Below are positions 10,502 through 22,000 of a stretch of DNA of 64,000 bases, piece by piece. The first letter of the stretch is position 1. Each line of letters starts with the position of its first letter. A program made the translations under genes and the position numbers. Source of the DNA: Alitta virens (Eukaryota; Annelida; Polychaeta; Phyllodocida; Nereididae). The stretch lies in assembly GCA_932294295.1 (NCBI GenBank), contig OW028581.1, positions 38,841,995 through 38,905,994 of the forward strand, given 5' to 3'. The notes under the pieces were generated by a model. It did not search any database. It was given only the letters and a program-made list of their open reading frames with translations, and was not told where the DNA came from.

Positions 10502-13500
10502 CTGTAATCATAAATTCAAGTGAGATGTTTAGACATTGTTACATTATGGAAAGACATGCCAAGGTTATGGAAAACTTGTATATCTATCTCTAAAATAATA
10601 CATAGGGTAGGTGCTTACAAACTTGATGATTCACTCAAGACAGAGGAAGGTCATCCCATGATTTATCCATGATTTTCATCAGCTAAAGGCTTTAATAAAA
10701 GTATACACTGACCCTAGACTATAGTACCTACCCATATCCTGCATTCAAATCTTCAGTTTAGCACTAAATCTTAGGAAACCCCACACAGGCCCTTCAGCTA
10801 TTGTTTGGACCAACACTTGGGCAAAAAAGTGAAATATATCAGATGGTCCTCAATGCTTGAACAGGTGCGAGAGGGGGCACCACCTGTGAGCTGAATGTCA
10901 GTGCCCCCTGGCGATTTCTGATGAGACTATCAGCATGTGTTAGACATGAGCTGATGTTCCGCCATCAGGTGAGATACTGCACTGACCTTAGGCACTAAGA
11001 CCTTTAGATTTACCCCACTTGCACTTTCAAGTATTTGCTTAGGCTATAAACAAAACATGGAAGCGTACTCTGAGAAATTCGGGCATAAATCTTAGACTAA
11101 CCGAGTCAAAGTACAGACAGGTCAGGTTCTGCATGCATTACACATTTTTAATTTGATATTATATCGACCTGAACCATAAATATGGCGTTTTACAAAGGAG
11201 GCTGTCATCATTAAAATGCACCGCACAAATGTTATTATTCGTGATGTAAAAAGAGACAAATCAAAACTTGAATTCTGCCACATCATATAATGATCTATAA
11301 CATATATAATATTATATCATCTTTATTCATACTCTTGGTATACTGATGGTCTCACACATCTTAAATTCTTGTTATTTTATTTGGTCTGCCTATTTCTATA
11401 TTCACTTTTATTTCAGTTTTTGCTTTCCCAATACTATGTAAGGCACCAGACAATTTGTTACTTCTTTCGAAAACGTTCAACAATATAAACTCTTGTTGCA
11501 ATGAGCGAGCTTGTTAGGACCTTCATTAACACATGAGCTACGAGACAAGCAACCAAAAAAGTGAGTAATCTTGATCACTAAGCCAGAGTGGTGAAAATGG
11601 CTGAAAGACAAGCACATGGCTAGCCAGCTGTTGTTTCAGTGGCCCCTTAGCACTCAAGAGTCTTTTTGTGTGCCCCATCTACCCCTTGTTGTTACCTGAA
11701 GGGCGATTAAATAATGACGCCCCCAAATAAACGAGCTCCACGTGTGAGCAGCCATCTGCAAAGAGGTCCTTGAGGTACACCTTGTGGCCAGATGCATGCA
11801 GTGTCAGCTCACTGTAGATCATGCTCAGCCAGTGGTTATGCAGCCAGCTCATGCTGCCCATCGATGTGTATAGTCATAGCTGTCATATCTGGCCATGGAC
11901 GTTTATATACTACTTTTAATAATTTATATACAATATTTGCTACTTTACCTGTAAGAGATAATTTGTTATTTTTACATTTTGCATTGCGTTATGTTCTTCA
12001 GTCTCAGTAATACTTGTGGCAGATGTAATGAGTTTTACTTAAGAGACTTTACAAACTTCTTTCTTTGGCTAATCATCAGGAATTTCAATTCTATAAAATG
12101 AATGGAAATAACTGATGCTGTATTAATTCCAAGAGGCAATCAGCACAAAGAGGGGGCTATGTGTAGTGCATGACACCTAAAGTTGCCTGGAAAATGTCTA
12201 CTAGTAGACTACTACCCCACCAAACGGTCAGCTTCAGAATCATGTCAGGTATTTATTGAGATTAACACGAGGAATGTCCAGGCACCAAGAATAAGCACAA
12301 CTGGGTTCCCTACAATCCTCTGATGCCATATCCCTGCGAGTAGTTCTGTATGATATCATTGGAAATTTCTCCCTGAGACAATGCCAGCCAATGAGTGATG
12401 TTTCTTCTACAAACACTGACCTGCATCAAGTTTGTTTGTCCTGCAAGATGGACAAGAGGTAAGACGTGCCTCGTGAAATGTCTTTAGTGTTCTAGGACAA
12501 GGGTTTTTGGTTTACTCTATGTCAAATTACTGCAAACTTTCTTTGCCTTTTTCAAAGTTCTTGTAGCTCATACTACTCTTTGTACTTAGGACTTGACAAT
12601 TAATGCACCCAAAGGCACTCACACGACAGGTTTGATTTTTAAGTTAATAACAACATAAACTATCACAAAATACTAGGTTACAAGCTGTAGACTGGTATGG
12701 CAATAAAGATCTGATTTCTGTCCTACAGCTAAGTCATGTGCTTTGTATGATAGAGGATATTTCTCATTAGCTATTCTCATTGCAAACACTTACCTGAGTC
12801 CGTTGATATGTTTTGGATGGTGGACATTACTCCTATTGATGCTGTTAGAGATGCTTCACTGGTTGATGCGGGCTCTTTGGGGATGTGGGATGATAGTAAG
12901 TGCTTGGATGCTGTAGCTTCTGTTGGTCCTAGGGATGCTGCAGATGAGGTTAAGATGATGTTGACTGTTGATGCAATTGATGTTTTAATTGTTGGTTCAG
13001 TTGATTTTGGTGAATTTGATGTCAGTTCAAGTGATTCGTCTTCAGTGGTTTCAGCTGCTGAAGCTGTTGACCGTAAATTCGACAGTGTCTGGAATGGTAT
13101 TTCTGAGGATGAAGGTGCTGAAGTTTTGGATGCTGAAGTGGTGAGATGCTGAGGTGTTGCAGTTTGTGCTGATGGATGTAAATAGGGTGACAGATGCTGA
13201 GATGATGTGCTGGCAATGCTTTGGGTGGCTACCTGTAAGGGTGGTGTTTGTCTGCATACAGGTTGATGCACACTCGGCTGAATTGGTTCTTCATGGGTCG
13301 ACTGTGTGTTGTGACCTGGCAATTCAGTTAAAGCTTCAGTGTGGAGTGACTGTTGTGAGTCTGTTAATACTTTAAACAGTGGCTTGGAAGTTTGCTGCTT
13401 CTCAGTGCTATGCAAAGGTGGCTCTGGTGTCACTTCTGACAATGTCCCAGTTGCTGTCAAAACTTCAGTGTCTATGGTTGATCGTTGTTCTTGTGAAAGT

Positions 13501-14351
13501 TGTAATCCAGTAGACACAAGTGATGACTGCGAAGTTGCTACCAAGATGTCTTCCTCCTCTCTTCCTACAAGTGATGTCTGTGAGAATCCTTGTTCTGTGC
13601 TTGCAACCTGACTACTTCTTGTTGTGTAATTGTGACTTGTAAAAACAAACAACCCAGTCAGTGGCTCCTGAGTTTCTTGTGAAGTTTGTTCTGTAGACGA
13701 ATCAAATGGCACAACGGGCGTGTGTTTATCTGGAACCACGTGCTCATCTGCAGATGATTTCGTCTTAGTTGTAATATCTTGCTTGTAGTCAGAATCAGGG
13801 GATGTAGTGGTGTGGTCTGTATTTGCAGTAGATAACCACTGTGTAGAGCTCTTGATAATCAAATATTTGTCTTCTGTGCTGGTCAATTCTAATGCATCTG
13901 AAGTGGAGACCGTGATATTTGAATTGTTCTCTTGACTGCTTGTACCAACCTGTGAGTCTCTGGTAGTTTCCGAGTCTTGCCTGGTGATGTAGTTCTCTGT
14001 AACAACCACCTGAGTTAGCTCACTCAGTAATGTTGCTGATGTTGGTGATATTAATGATGCAGTTGCTTGGCTTGCTTGACCAGCATCAGCCGCGTGTGTT
14101 GCATCAACTGCATCAGTTGTATAAGTATAATATTCTGTTGTGTCTATAGATCTTCTCTTGTTATCCTTTGCACTTTTAAAACTTATCACAGTCGGCTGGT
14201 CATCCTGAGCCCGAGCCTCATGCAACAGCAAGAATGCGACGACTAAAAATGCACAGAATATATGGGGAGAGTTTTTGCCCCCTGTTGCACACCTCTGCGG
14301 TTGCCTCACCCTCCCTTCAGCAACTGTTGCTGCTGATGCGGATATAAGCAT
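10068..14351 (-). CDS. Mucin-like single-pass (type I) membrane protein, two coding exons
   Basis: The exons are 14351-12794 and 10501-10068 (minus strand), joined by a GTAAGT donor and a TTACAG acceptor in phase 1. The CDS is 1992 nt, 663 residues plus stop. The start is the first in-frame ATG; an in-frame TGA lies 12 nt upstream. Residues 31-43 are hydrophobic and end in a likely signal-peptidase site (ARA|Q, after residue 48), although the 30-residue stretch before them is long. Residues ~49-590 are dominated by Ser, Thr, Gln and Glu with many N-x-S/T sites and very few Cys, as in a mucin-like O-glycosylated stalk. A membrane span lies at ~594-620, followed by KYKGWKKR and a ~42-residue tail. 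The likely role is a heavily glycosylated surface protein (inference). No conserved domain or orthologue was recognised; a podocalyxin/CD34/endomucin-like fold-free sialomucin is only an analogy. Confidence 0.8.
10502..12793 (-). other. Intron of the mucin-like gene (2292 bp)
   Basis: GT-AG intron in phase 1. It holds no coding exon I can support. A GGGGGCAC/GTGCCCCC hairpin lies at ~10871-10914, within a locally GC-rich patch (10860-10980). The rest is unremarkable AT-rich sequence. Confidence 0.6.
12794..14351 (-). CDS. Exon 1 of the mucin-like gene (signal peptide and Ser/Thr-rich ectodomain)
   Basis: Codes for residues 1-519 plus the first base of codon 520 (Glu). The exon ends at a consensus donor (CAG|GTAAGT). 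Reading past it gives a stop after five more residues, so splicing is needed. The Ser/Thr stretch is low-complexity but not a regular tandem repeat, unlike many secreted mucins. The only Cys in the mature part is near residue 370. Confidence 0.8.
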
Positions 14352-14355
14352 CTTG

Positions 14356-14363
14356 TGACGTCA
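14356..14363. promoter_or_regulatory. Perfect CRE palindrome TGACGTCA next to the mucin-like start codon
   Basis: The full 8-bp CREB/ATF palindrome lies 4 bp upstream of the ATG. Its TGA is also the in-frame upstream stop. It is either in the core promoter of a transcript with a very short 5' UTR or in the 5' UTR itself. The motif is seen directly; a regulatory role is inference. Confidence 0.4.
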
Positions 14364-15202
14364 CTACACTACTCCAGCACCCCTTGGAGAGCTGCACTAC
14401 TGACAGGGTGAGTGGACGTGTGCATAAAATGACATAGCGGACGATGTTGATACATTCCAGATCAGTTTCAGTTGGCATGGATACGGGTTACAGGACCTGG
14501 AGCCAAACCAAATACTTAATTGGGCAGCATCAATTTACACTTCTTTGGCAACATGTTCAATTGATGCAATGATATAACCCTTTACACAATGCAATGGGAT
14601 ATATTTGTGTAGTAGGTGCATTGTATACCTACACATGCCTGGGAGGACATTGTACATGAATTCCCACGTTCTTTTGGTGCAGGAAAAAAAAACACAGCTG
14701 CTAGATGCTAACAGAACAACAGGAACATTTATAAATGCATGCGTATAACCCAAAGGAGGCCCATGCCACTGTCCAGGAGTTCATTAATGTTGAAAGGTTG
14801 AGATTTAAGTTTCATTATGACATTGCACAAAAATTGTTAGAACTGAATTTTAGGTCTTGCAACAATTTTATCAACAATTGACATCACAGTTTTGTATAGT
14901 CATGACTGCTGTAGGAATTTTTTCATTAGTGCTGCCTGAATTATCGACATAAGAAATTTAGCCACAACAAAGCAAACTAATCAGTTTTGAAAATACTGAA
15001 TGGCTTGTAGAACAAATCTGTAATCACTTAAAGTTCATCATCTAGCTCTAATATGGCCATTGCACAGTTCCTATAAGATGCATGCTTCACTTTAGATTTG
15101 CTTTTGAATAAATGATGCAATGAAATTCTATTCAATAAAAAATAGGTGCTGCAAAGTTTGCATCTCTAGAAATTGGCGCTATTTATTTAGTTGTATAAAC
15201 GT
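14364..15202. other. Upstream flank of the mucin-like gene
   Basis: Should contain its promoter. No TATA box at a convincing distance and no known repeat were seen. Confidence 0.4.
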
Positions 15203-15205
15203 TTA

Positions 15206-15360
15206 AGTCCCAGTCACACTGGCCCTTACAAGTCCCAGTCACACTGGCCCTTACAAGTCCCAGTCACACTGGCCCTTACAAGTCCCAGTCACACTGGCCC
15301 TTACAAGTCCCAGTCACACTGGCCCTTACAAGTCCCAGTCACACTGGCCCTTACAAATCC
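15206..15360. repeat. Minisatellite made of the E3 terminal word (~6 units)
   Basis: Near-identical ~25-bp units (CAGTCACACTGGCCCTTACA plus AGTCC) run from the E3 left end. Further units resume after the nested element at 17249-17312, so the array was split by that insertion. Confidence 0.85.
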
Positions 15361-15366
15361 CAGTAA

Positions 15367-17245
15367 AGCCCCGTTCCCACATAGCCGAGTTTCTCGTAGT
15401 CAACTCGTAGTAATAACAAAAATTACGTAACACCCAAAATTCGAGGAGTTGGCGACGAATTTTTGCGGAAAAAGTGACCAGGAGTGACTCGCCGAATTAC
15501 TCACCGAATTACTCACCGAATTACTCACCGAGTTACTCGCCGAGTACCAGGAGTGACTCGCCAAGTTGCAGCCAATTAGTGAACGATTTCGAGGAGAGTG
15601 TCGGCGAGTTAGAGGAGTAAATCGCCGAGTACCAGGAGTAACTCGCCGAGTACCAGGAGTAACTCGTAAAGTCGACGAGTTATACTCATGATACTCATCA
15701 GGGTTATTAAAGTAAATTAAATATAGCAAATAAAATCACAGATCAAATCACAAATACTAATTACAATATCAATATTAGATTTAAATTTTACAAAATATAC
15801 ACAAATTTATACTGATCATAATATCACAATAAGATTCAAATTAACACAAAAAGATAAGAAAGTTATACATATATAATCATTGCCTGGTAATTACAATAAA
15901 ATATATTGCTTTTAATTAATGAAAGCAATTACATATTTTTGTAATTGTGAATGACAATCAAGACAATGTCATATTACTGTGTCATCTTTGAACAAACCAT
16001 GAAATGACAGGTCAAAGAACCCCAATTTAGGCAATTAGGCAATTGACACATGTATTGAATTTGCTGTATTCTCTACACCCATTCTTTGTATCATTCAAAA
16101 TGCTAATAGCAATTGACATAACAGTCATGGCAGTTGGCAGAATGAGTAGAAATGAATTGCAATAAAGCTCATCCAAACAATGTATATAAAATGGTCAAAA
16201 ATATTGACTACACCATTCAAGTCAGGGCCATACACAGAGCACCTTGCCGCCGCCAGACTACCTGCCTTCTCAGACAAATATCTCGCTTAATATTTGGTCT
16301 ATTTTCAATCTGAAAATCTGTGTGGAATAAGTATGAACTCGACTATAATTCAATATTTATTTGACGAAAATCGATATAAAAAATGGAGCAGCAGCCGCCG
16401 CCAGACAACCGCCTTCTCAGACGAATATCTCGCTTAATATTTGGTATATTTTCGATCCGAAAACACGTATGGAATCAGTGTGAACTAAAATAAAATGCAG
16501 TCTTATTTGACGAGAATCGGACTAATATTAGGGGAGCAGCAGCCTTTTAAAGTAGCGCTCAGCCTTACCTGCATTGATACAGTCCGGGCGCGGACGTCTG
16601 CGAGAGCACCACTGTTTGCCTCCGCCAACCTAGCTACATTCTCAGACGAATATCTCGCTTAATATTTGGTCTATTTTCAATCCGAAAATACCTATGGAGT
16701 CACTATGAATTATACTACAAAACTATCTTTATTTGACGAAAATCGGACTAATATTATAGGAGCAGCGGCCTTTTATATTATATACGACCCCCTACGCTGA
16801 TGATGCATGTACTAAAGGTAGAACTCGACGAGTTACTCGGCGAGTTACTCCTACAACTCGGTGAGTTACTCCTACAACTCGCCGAGTTACTCCTCGCACT
16901 CCTGAATATCCCCCCCGAGTGTAATACGAGTGAAAATAGCGCCGAGTAACTCGCCGAGTTCGAGGAGTAACTCGGCGAGTTCGAGGAGTAACTCGGCGAG
17001 TCATGGCCGAGTTTTTGGACTCCTGGATAATTCGCCGAGTGTGCCGTGCAGCGCGGCATACTCGGGATACTCGGCATTCTCGGCTCCAAATCTCACGAGT
17101 TCGCTACGAGTCAGAGGAGTTTCTCGCCGAACATCTCTCGAGTGCGAGGAGTAAACGCAGAGTTTAGTAAGAGTTGGGCCCGAGAGGCGTGTTACGTAAT
17201 ACTACGAGTTGACTACGAGTAACTCGGCTATGTGGGAACGGGGCT
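15367..17245. mobile_element. Harbinger-like non-autonomous element 'E1', 1879 bp
   Basis: The terminal inverted repeats are ~46 bp with one mismatch (AGCCCCGTTCCCACATAGCC...), flanked by TAA on both sides (15364-15366 and 17246-17248). Both ends are followed by dense arrays of ACTCGGCGAGT/GAGGAGTAACTC words (15480-15680 and 16820-17220). The centre is AT-rich and holds three ~125-bp imperfect direct repeats. The short frames over the motif arrays are not genes. The 3-bp TAA duplication and the TIR style point to PIF/Harbinger; no transposase is present. Confidence 0.8.
16269..16770. repeat. Three imperfect direct repeats inside E1
   Basis: Units start at about 16269, 16416 and 16641. Each opens with CTCAGACGAATATCTCGCTT, runs through TATTTGGTCTATTTTCAATC, and closes ~90 bp later with TTATTTGACGAAAATCGGAC. 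The third unit is separated by extra sequence. Confidence 0.75.
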
Positions 17246-18067
17246 TAACACTGGCCCTTATAAGTCCTAGTCACACTGGCCCTTACAAGTCCTAGTCACA
17301 CTGGCCCTTACAACAACTTAAGACAAGAAAAGACAACATACAACTGAAAATCTTCACCTGTCTTTCAGAAGTATTCTAGAAGTCTTGCAACAAGTCATTA
17401 ATAATCTCTGATGGTCTTAGATAATCTTTTATGGTTTTGCAACTGGTTGGATGTTTTTGTTCAAAAACCTGGCGACCTCTAAGCTGGCCACGAACAATCT
17501 TAAGCTATCCTAAGTTTTCTTAAATTGATCATAGGTAGTTGCACAGTCTTGAACAATCATTGGTCTATGATAGTCTTGGGTAATTTTGAAAGACTGGTAC
17601 GATTGGCATAAGATAAACAGACTCGTTGCACCACAACTGAAGATCGTATAAAAGATCATGTCCAATCATCAAAGACTACTGAAGACCAAAATACAACAAC
17701 CTACATCCTGATTGATGAAAGACTACTGGGGACTAGTTCAGATCTTTGGTGACTGATTGTAGCACATGTGAAAATACAGATAGTTACAGAGCATTGGATT
17801 ATTTTGCAATCAATTTGCAATCAATCATCAAGTAGTTCACAAGTAGGTTGTATAATGGTCGTATGATGGTCATGCATAATCTTTTGTGATCTTTATCAAT
17901 TTTTGACATATGATTATTACAGATCTGTCTCACAATCATTTGAAGACCTGTTATAATGTGTGACTGCAACACAAGAAGATTATGGCTGAAATCATGAAGA
18001 CTGTCAAGGATCAAAAGCACCGTCTAGGTCTCAGGCAGTCTTCAGGGCTAGTGTGACTGGGCCTTTA

Positions 18068-18951
18068 TAAATTAGGTAATTAATTTCCTGCAAAAAAAAA
18101 AAAGCAAACTAATTTGCTGTTTTTGCAATCTTTATTAGGCAATTATCAAATAAACATGTGATGGAAAACATTACAAAACCTTCCATACTACGTTACAATT
18201 AACAATATCATATCATTAAATACAAAATAACAAACCCGATTGTATGGCATTAACAACAATGTAGTGGAAATGAAGCTTGGTTCACCCTTCAAACACCAGG
18301 TGGCTGACAATGGCTCCACCTGGCGTAAAATGTAATTGACATCAGAAACTGAATTTATTCTGTTTCACAAACATCAAAAAGGCAAAATACTGTTACAGCT
18401 AACATCAAACATCGAATAAAGGAAAGGAGATATTTATGAGATACCATTTCTGTAAATGCATTATTTTTAAGCTAGAGGTTTTTCGATTGAAGCTAGAGGT
18501 TGATGGCGAGAGATGGTGTTAATCTTTACAAAAAGCAACTATAAGGGATGATTGTGAATCGATGTTTGGCGTTTAAAAGAAATAAACAAAGCTCATCTTA
18601 TTATTAAAGAGATTCAAGTCTTTTGTAATAGTCACAATGTAAAACGTCATATATATTAATTGTGGTTATTTACATATGTACAAGCGAGGTTTACAAAATG
18701 AGTTAACAAATATTCCTAGATGCGGCTCAATTCCAGTACAACGTATTGCATCGGGACATCCATAATTTATACAAGAATCACACGGAGATGTCTATGGATT
18801 TTTTGCACAGGTGAAAGCACGGGAATGTCTTAAAACTGTGATATGCTTTGAGGCTGCTTCGCTGCTGTGTCACGTGACCGACACAGTGGCAGGTGTTACA
18901 TAACATTGGGTAATATCACTAAGCATAGGATGGGCTAAGTGTCAGTTACTG
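18068..18951 (-). other. 3' UTR and downstream flank of the lectin receptor gene
   Basis: Two minus-strand AATAAA signals lie at 18354-18359 and 18131-18136. The second is followed by a plausible cleavage zone ending in a T-rich tract (~18090-18110). The 3' UTR would be 0.6-0.85 kb. The Harbinger-like element ending at 18064 lies just beyond it. Confidence 0.45.
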
Positions 18952-19033
18952 CTATCTGAGTTCTACCTCACACACTGACATGATAGCCCCGACCCCATGG
19001 ATATCACAGGCCGCATCATCCCACTTGAGAAAT
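18952..19033 (-). CDS. Lectin receptor exon 7: C terminus of the C-type lectin domain
   Basis: Encodes residues 500-526. KWDDAACD corresponds to the WND..C motif (Asp505/506 are candidate Ca ligands; Cys509) and IMSVCEVEL is the terminal strand with Cys521. The stop codon follows directly after ELR, as is usual for CTLDs that end a protein. Confidence 0.9.
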
Positions 19034-22000
19034 CTGAAACACAAAATAAGAACGATGGCATTATGCAAGGAGCCCTTTTGCAGCATATTACTATTGTATT
19101 TAGAAGCATATCGCACTGGTAGGGGTAAATGCATTATTTAGGAGGCCCCATTCTCAGGTGAGCTGGCATATCTCATTATCTGGGTCTCTGTCTGTCTGTC
19201 TCTATGTCTGTCTGTCTGTCTGTCTTATTTCTATGTCATTAAAATCACCACAAATCACACAATCACTACTTGAAGATTTCTTAGTGATGTCATTGTGATT
19301 TAATTGATTGGGCAGTTAAACAAAGCATTTTATTTTAGCCATTATATAAGGAGTTTTAGTACTTACCTTGACTCATGCTTTCCATTGTTTATTGCTAAAT
19401 ACAGACATTCCTCCGGTGCATAATAACTGCAATAAACAAAATATAATAAGTTTACTGTTAGTAGTTAGAGCAACAGTTTACATTTATTGAGTTAGTAGAT
19501 GGTAGACCTCAGGTGGTGCATAACAGTGATACCATGACATACAGATGCTTGGAAGATTCCTTAAATTTTATGTAATCATGCCATCTGTAGGTTCTGGCAC
19601 AGGCACCATCAACCAGTAGCATTTTTCTACAGCACTCATTGATTTATGCAGCCAATCAGTCAGCGACTATCCAGTATATACAGCTGTACCACAATCATAG
19701 CACCATCACGTTGGACAATTAGCAGCTATTAATTGACACTTACTTATCAGGCTTGTCAGGGGCGAAGGCAGCAAATCCCTTGACCTGGTCAAGGGCCCTG
19801 CCATAAAAGTCCACCCACTGCCACTGGTCGTACATACAGGTGCCACTGTGGGAACCCCGGGGTCTCCTGGCCCCGATCCAGAACCCTATGGTGTCCCTGG
19901 GGAAGACTGAAACACACAAGCGCCCTCTAGTATAACATCTGATATATATATATATATGCCAACAATACATGCAATGAACAACAGTGCAGTTTTTGGATGT
20001 TGGACAAATATTTATTTATTTATTTTACTTTTTGTGTGTGAATAAACTACTAATACTATATTATGTTGAGATATCTTTGTAGCTAAAGTTTAATCTTCGG
20101 TGCAGTCAAAATGTGTGTCACAAACTTGAAATCATAACTATATTTAAATCAAGCAACATATTAATCTTTTACGAAAAAGTATTTGTCTACGCTTTCACTT
20201 AGAGCATGTAAGCCAGATGTAGTCAAGGTGGAATATATTTGCCAATGCAGTGTGAAAAACAAGTCTTCACATCTATTATTATAGCTCATCTATTATTGTT
20301 GCTCACAACACTCCAATGCAATTCATCTGGGAAATGCAACTTACATCACAGCGGGCATTGTAACATAGTAATCTCCATGTAATAACCAGTTGTGTAAGAG
20401 TAATTGAGACTTTATTTTTATCAGTCGTTTCGTAGTGGTCAGATCATTGCATTATCATGGGTCATAATTAATACTCAATTCTCATTTCCATTCTGCGATA
20501 AAGTTGATGAGTAAAAATAAGACGATGGCCTATTTGGCAGTAATTCCAGACTCTGAAAGTTGGTGAATCCGATTGGAGTATATGGAGTCCTGGCCTTGCC
20601 TCAGTCTTACATAAATCTGCATTCCTTGATTTGCTTATTACGTCACTTGTATCTGGTTGCTGGGGAGACTCTTTTCGGAGATTTAATCATACTAGGCCTG
20701 TATTAAGCACATATAACCGTGAGCCAAAGAAGGTTGAAGTTTGCGGCTTTTTCTTCCTGCGTGGGTTTGATGGGGAGCAGGAAGTTGTCTGGGAGCATGC
20801 GCATTGGAGAGTGATTGGAAATAGGCTCAGGTGTTCTCTTAAACCCCCCCCCCCCTCCCTCCTCCCCCTCGTATGACATCCCCTCAAGCTGATAGACTAG
20901 ACCTCTCCCAGTCAGCCTTTCTCAAGCTTTTTGCATTATCCCTCAATGAACTGTTATCACATGGGGCCAATGCTGAGACTCATTTGACCTGTCATTGCAT
21001 AACCCCCTCACCATACTGCCAAGAGGCTACACGTAATTGAAAAAAGTTGTCGTAACTGTATATATGGCAAAGTGCTTATATAAGCCAAGGTCATGACCTG
21101 TTGATCCTTGATCTAATCACTGGTAATCACGCGTTGCTATGGTGATTGCCTCCCACAGCCCTATAGGGTTGCTAGTGGATGGGGGGGGGGGGGGTAAACT
21201 CCCTGCGGAACTTGTTCTATCCATGTTCTATCATCGCCCATCTCCTTAATCAATTTACTGGTCCTAGTGAGGTTTTGCAATCCTGTTTTAGGTAAAATGA
21301 GAGTCTTTTTATTTTAGTTTTGTTATATAATTTTGTTAATGGCAAAACACCACACACATGAGAAGCAGTGGCGCCTGTAGCCCCTTGATGTTTCTGTCTG
21401 GCAAGGAGAATTTTCCCTCCATACATGCAGTTTCTTCACAAGGTTAAACTTCGCAGATTTTATGTTTTAAAAAGGGGATTGCACAAAAAGTAGTTCATAC
21501 ACATTTGGCATTTTTTCGAAACTTCGCTTCCATGGATTTTTGGCCAAACTTTTTCATTTTCCTACTTTATTCACTTCATGGAAAAACAAGTTAGGGCCTA
21601 ATGGAGTATGAGGGTTCATCTAATGGCAAACTGCAAAGAGTTTTAACAAAGGAATTTGTTTAATCTATGTTTAGATATATAGCAGCCTCACTTTGATGGC
21701 TAGCATTGTTTTTAAAGCTAAAACTTTATAGTCTTTACAAAAGAGTCTTTATAGCCTTGTTGTGTGGCGCAGAAAGCGGCTAGTTTGACATGAATAATCC
21801 GCTGGGCCACTTTTTGTTAGAGCAGTATTTACTCAAGCATGTGTATTTGCATTACAGGTGCAAGTTTATAAGAGCGTTCGAGTCTTTCGTTAAGCCATGG
21901 TCATTGGTTTCTGAAGTCGCAATAGCGAAGTGGCGTCGTGAGTGAGGGTATTTCAGGCAACAATTAAATATAACTTCATTTTAAATGAAGTGGTTGCCTC

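Larger units (their letters stand above)
15206..18064. mobile_element. Harbinger-like non-autonomous element 'E3' (interrupted by a nested element)
   Basis: Left end AGTCCCAGTCACACTGGCCC, right end (reverse complement) AGGCCCAGTCACACTAGCCC, flanked by TTA on both sides (15203-15205 and 18065-18067). A 3-bp TWA duplication is typical of PIF/Harbinger transposons. Without the nested 1.88-kb element it is ~980 bp. The left part is a ~25-bp tandem array repeating the terminal word. The right part holds many short variants of AAGACTACTGAAGAC and GATGGTCTTAGATAATC. No ORF for a transposase was seen. Confidence 0.7.

Noticed and set aside
12808..13611. Plus-strand frames of 73-114 residues
   Set aside because: Antisense shadows of the mucin-like exon 1; the acidic Asp/Val-rich composition is the complement of Ser/Thr codons.
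15400..17154. Several Ser/Arg/Thr-rich frames
   Set aside because: Translations of the ACTCGGCGAG arrays in E1.
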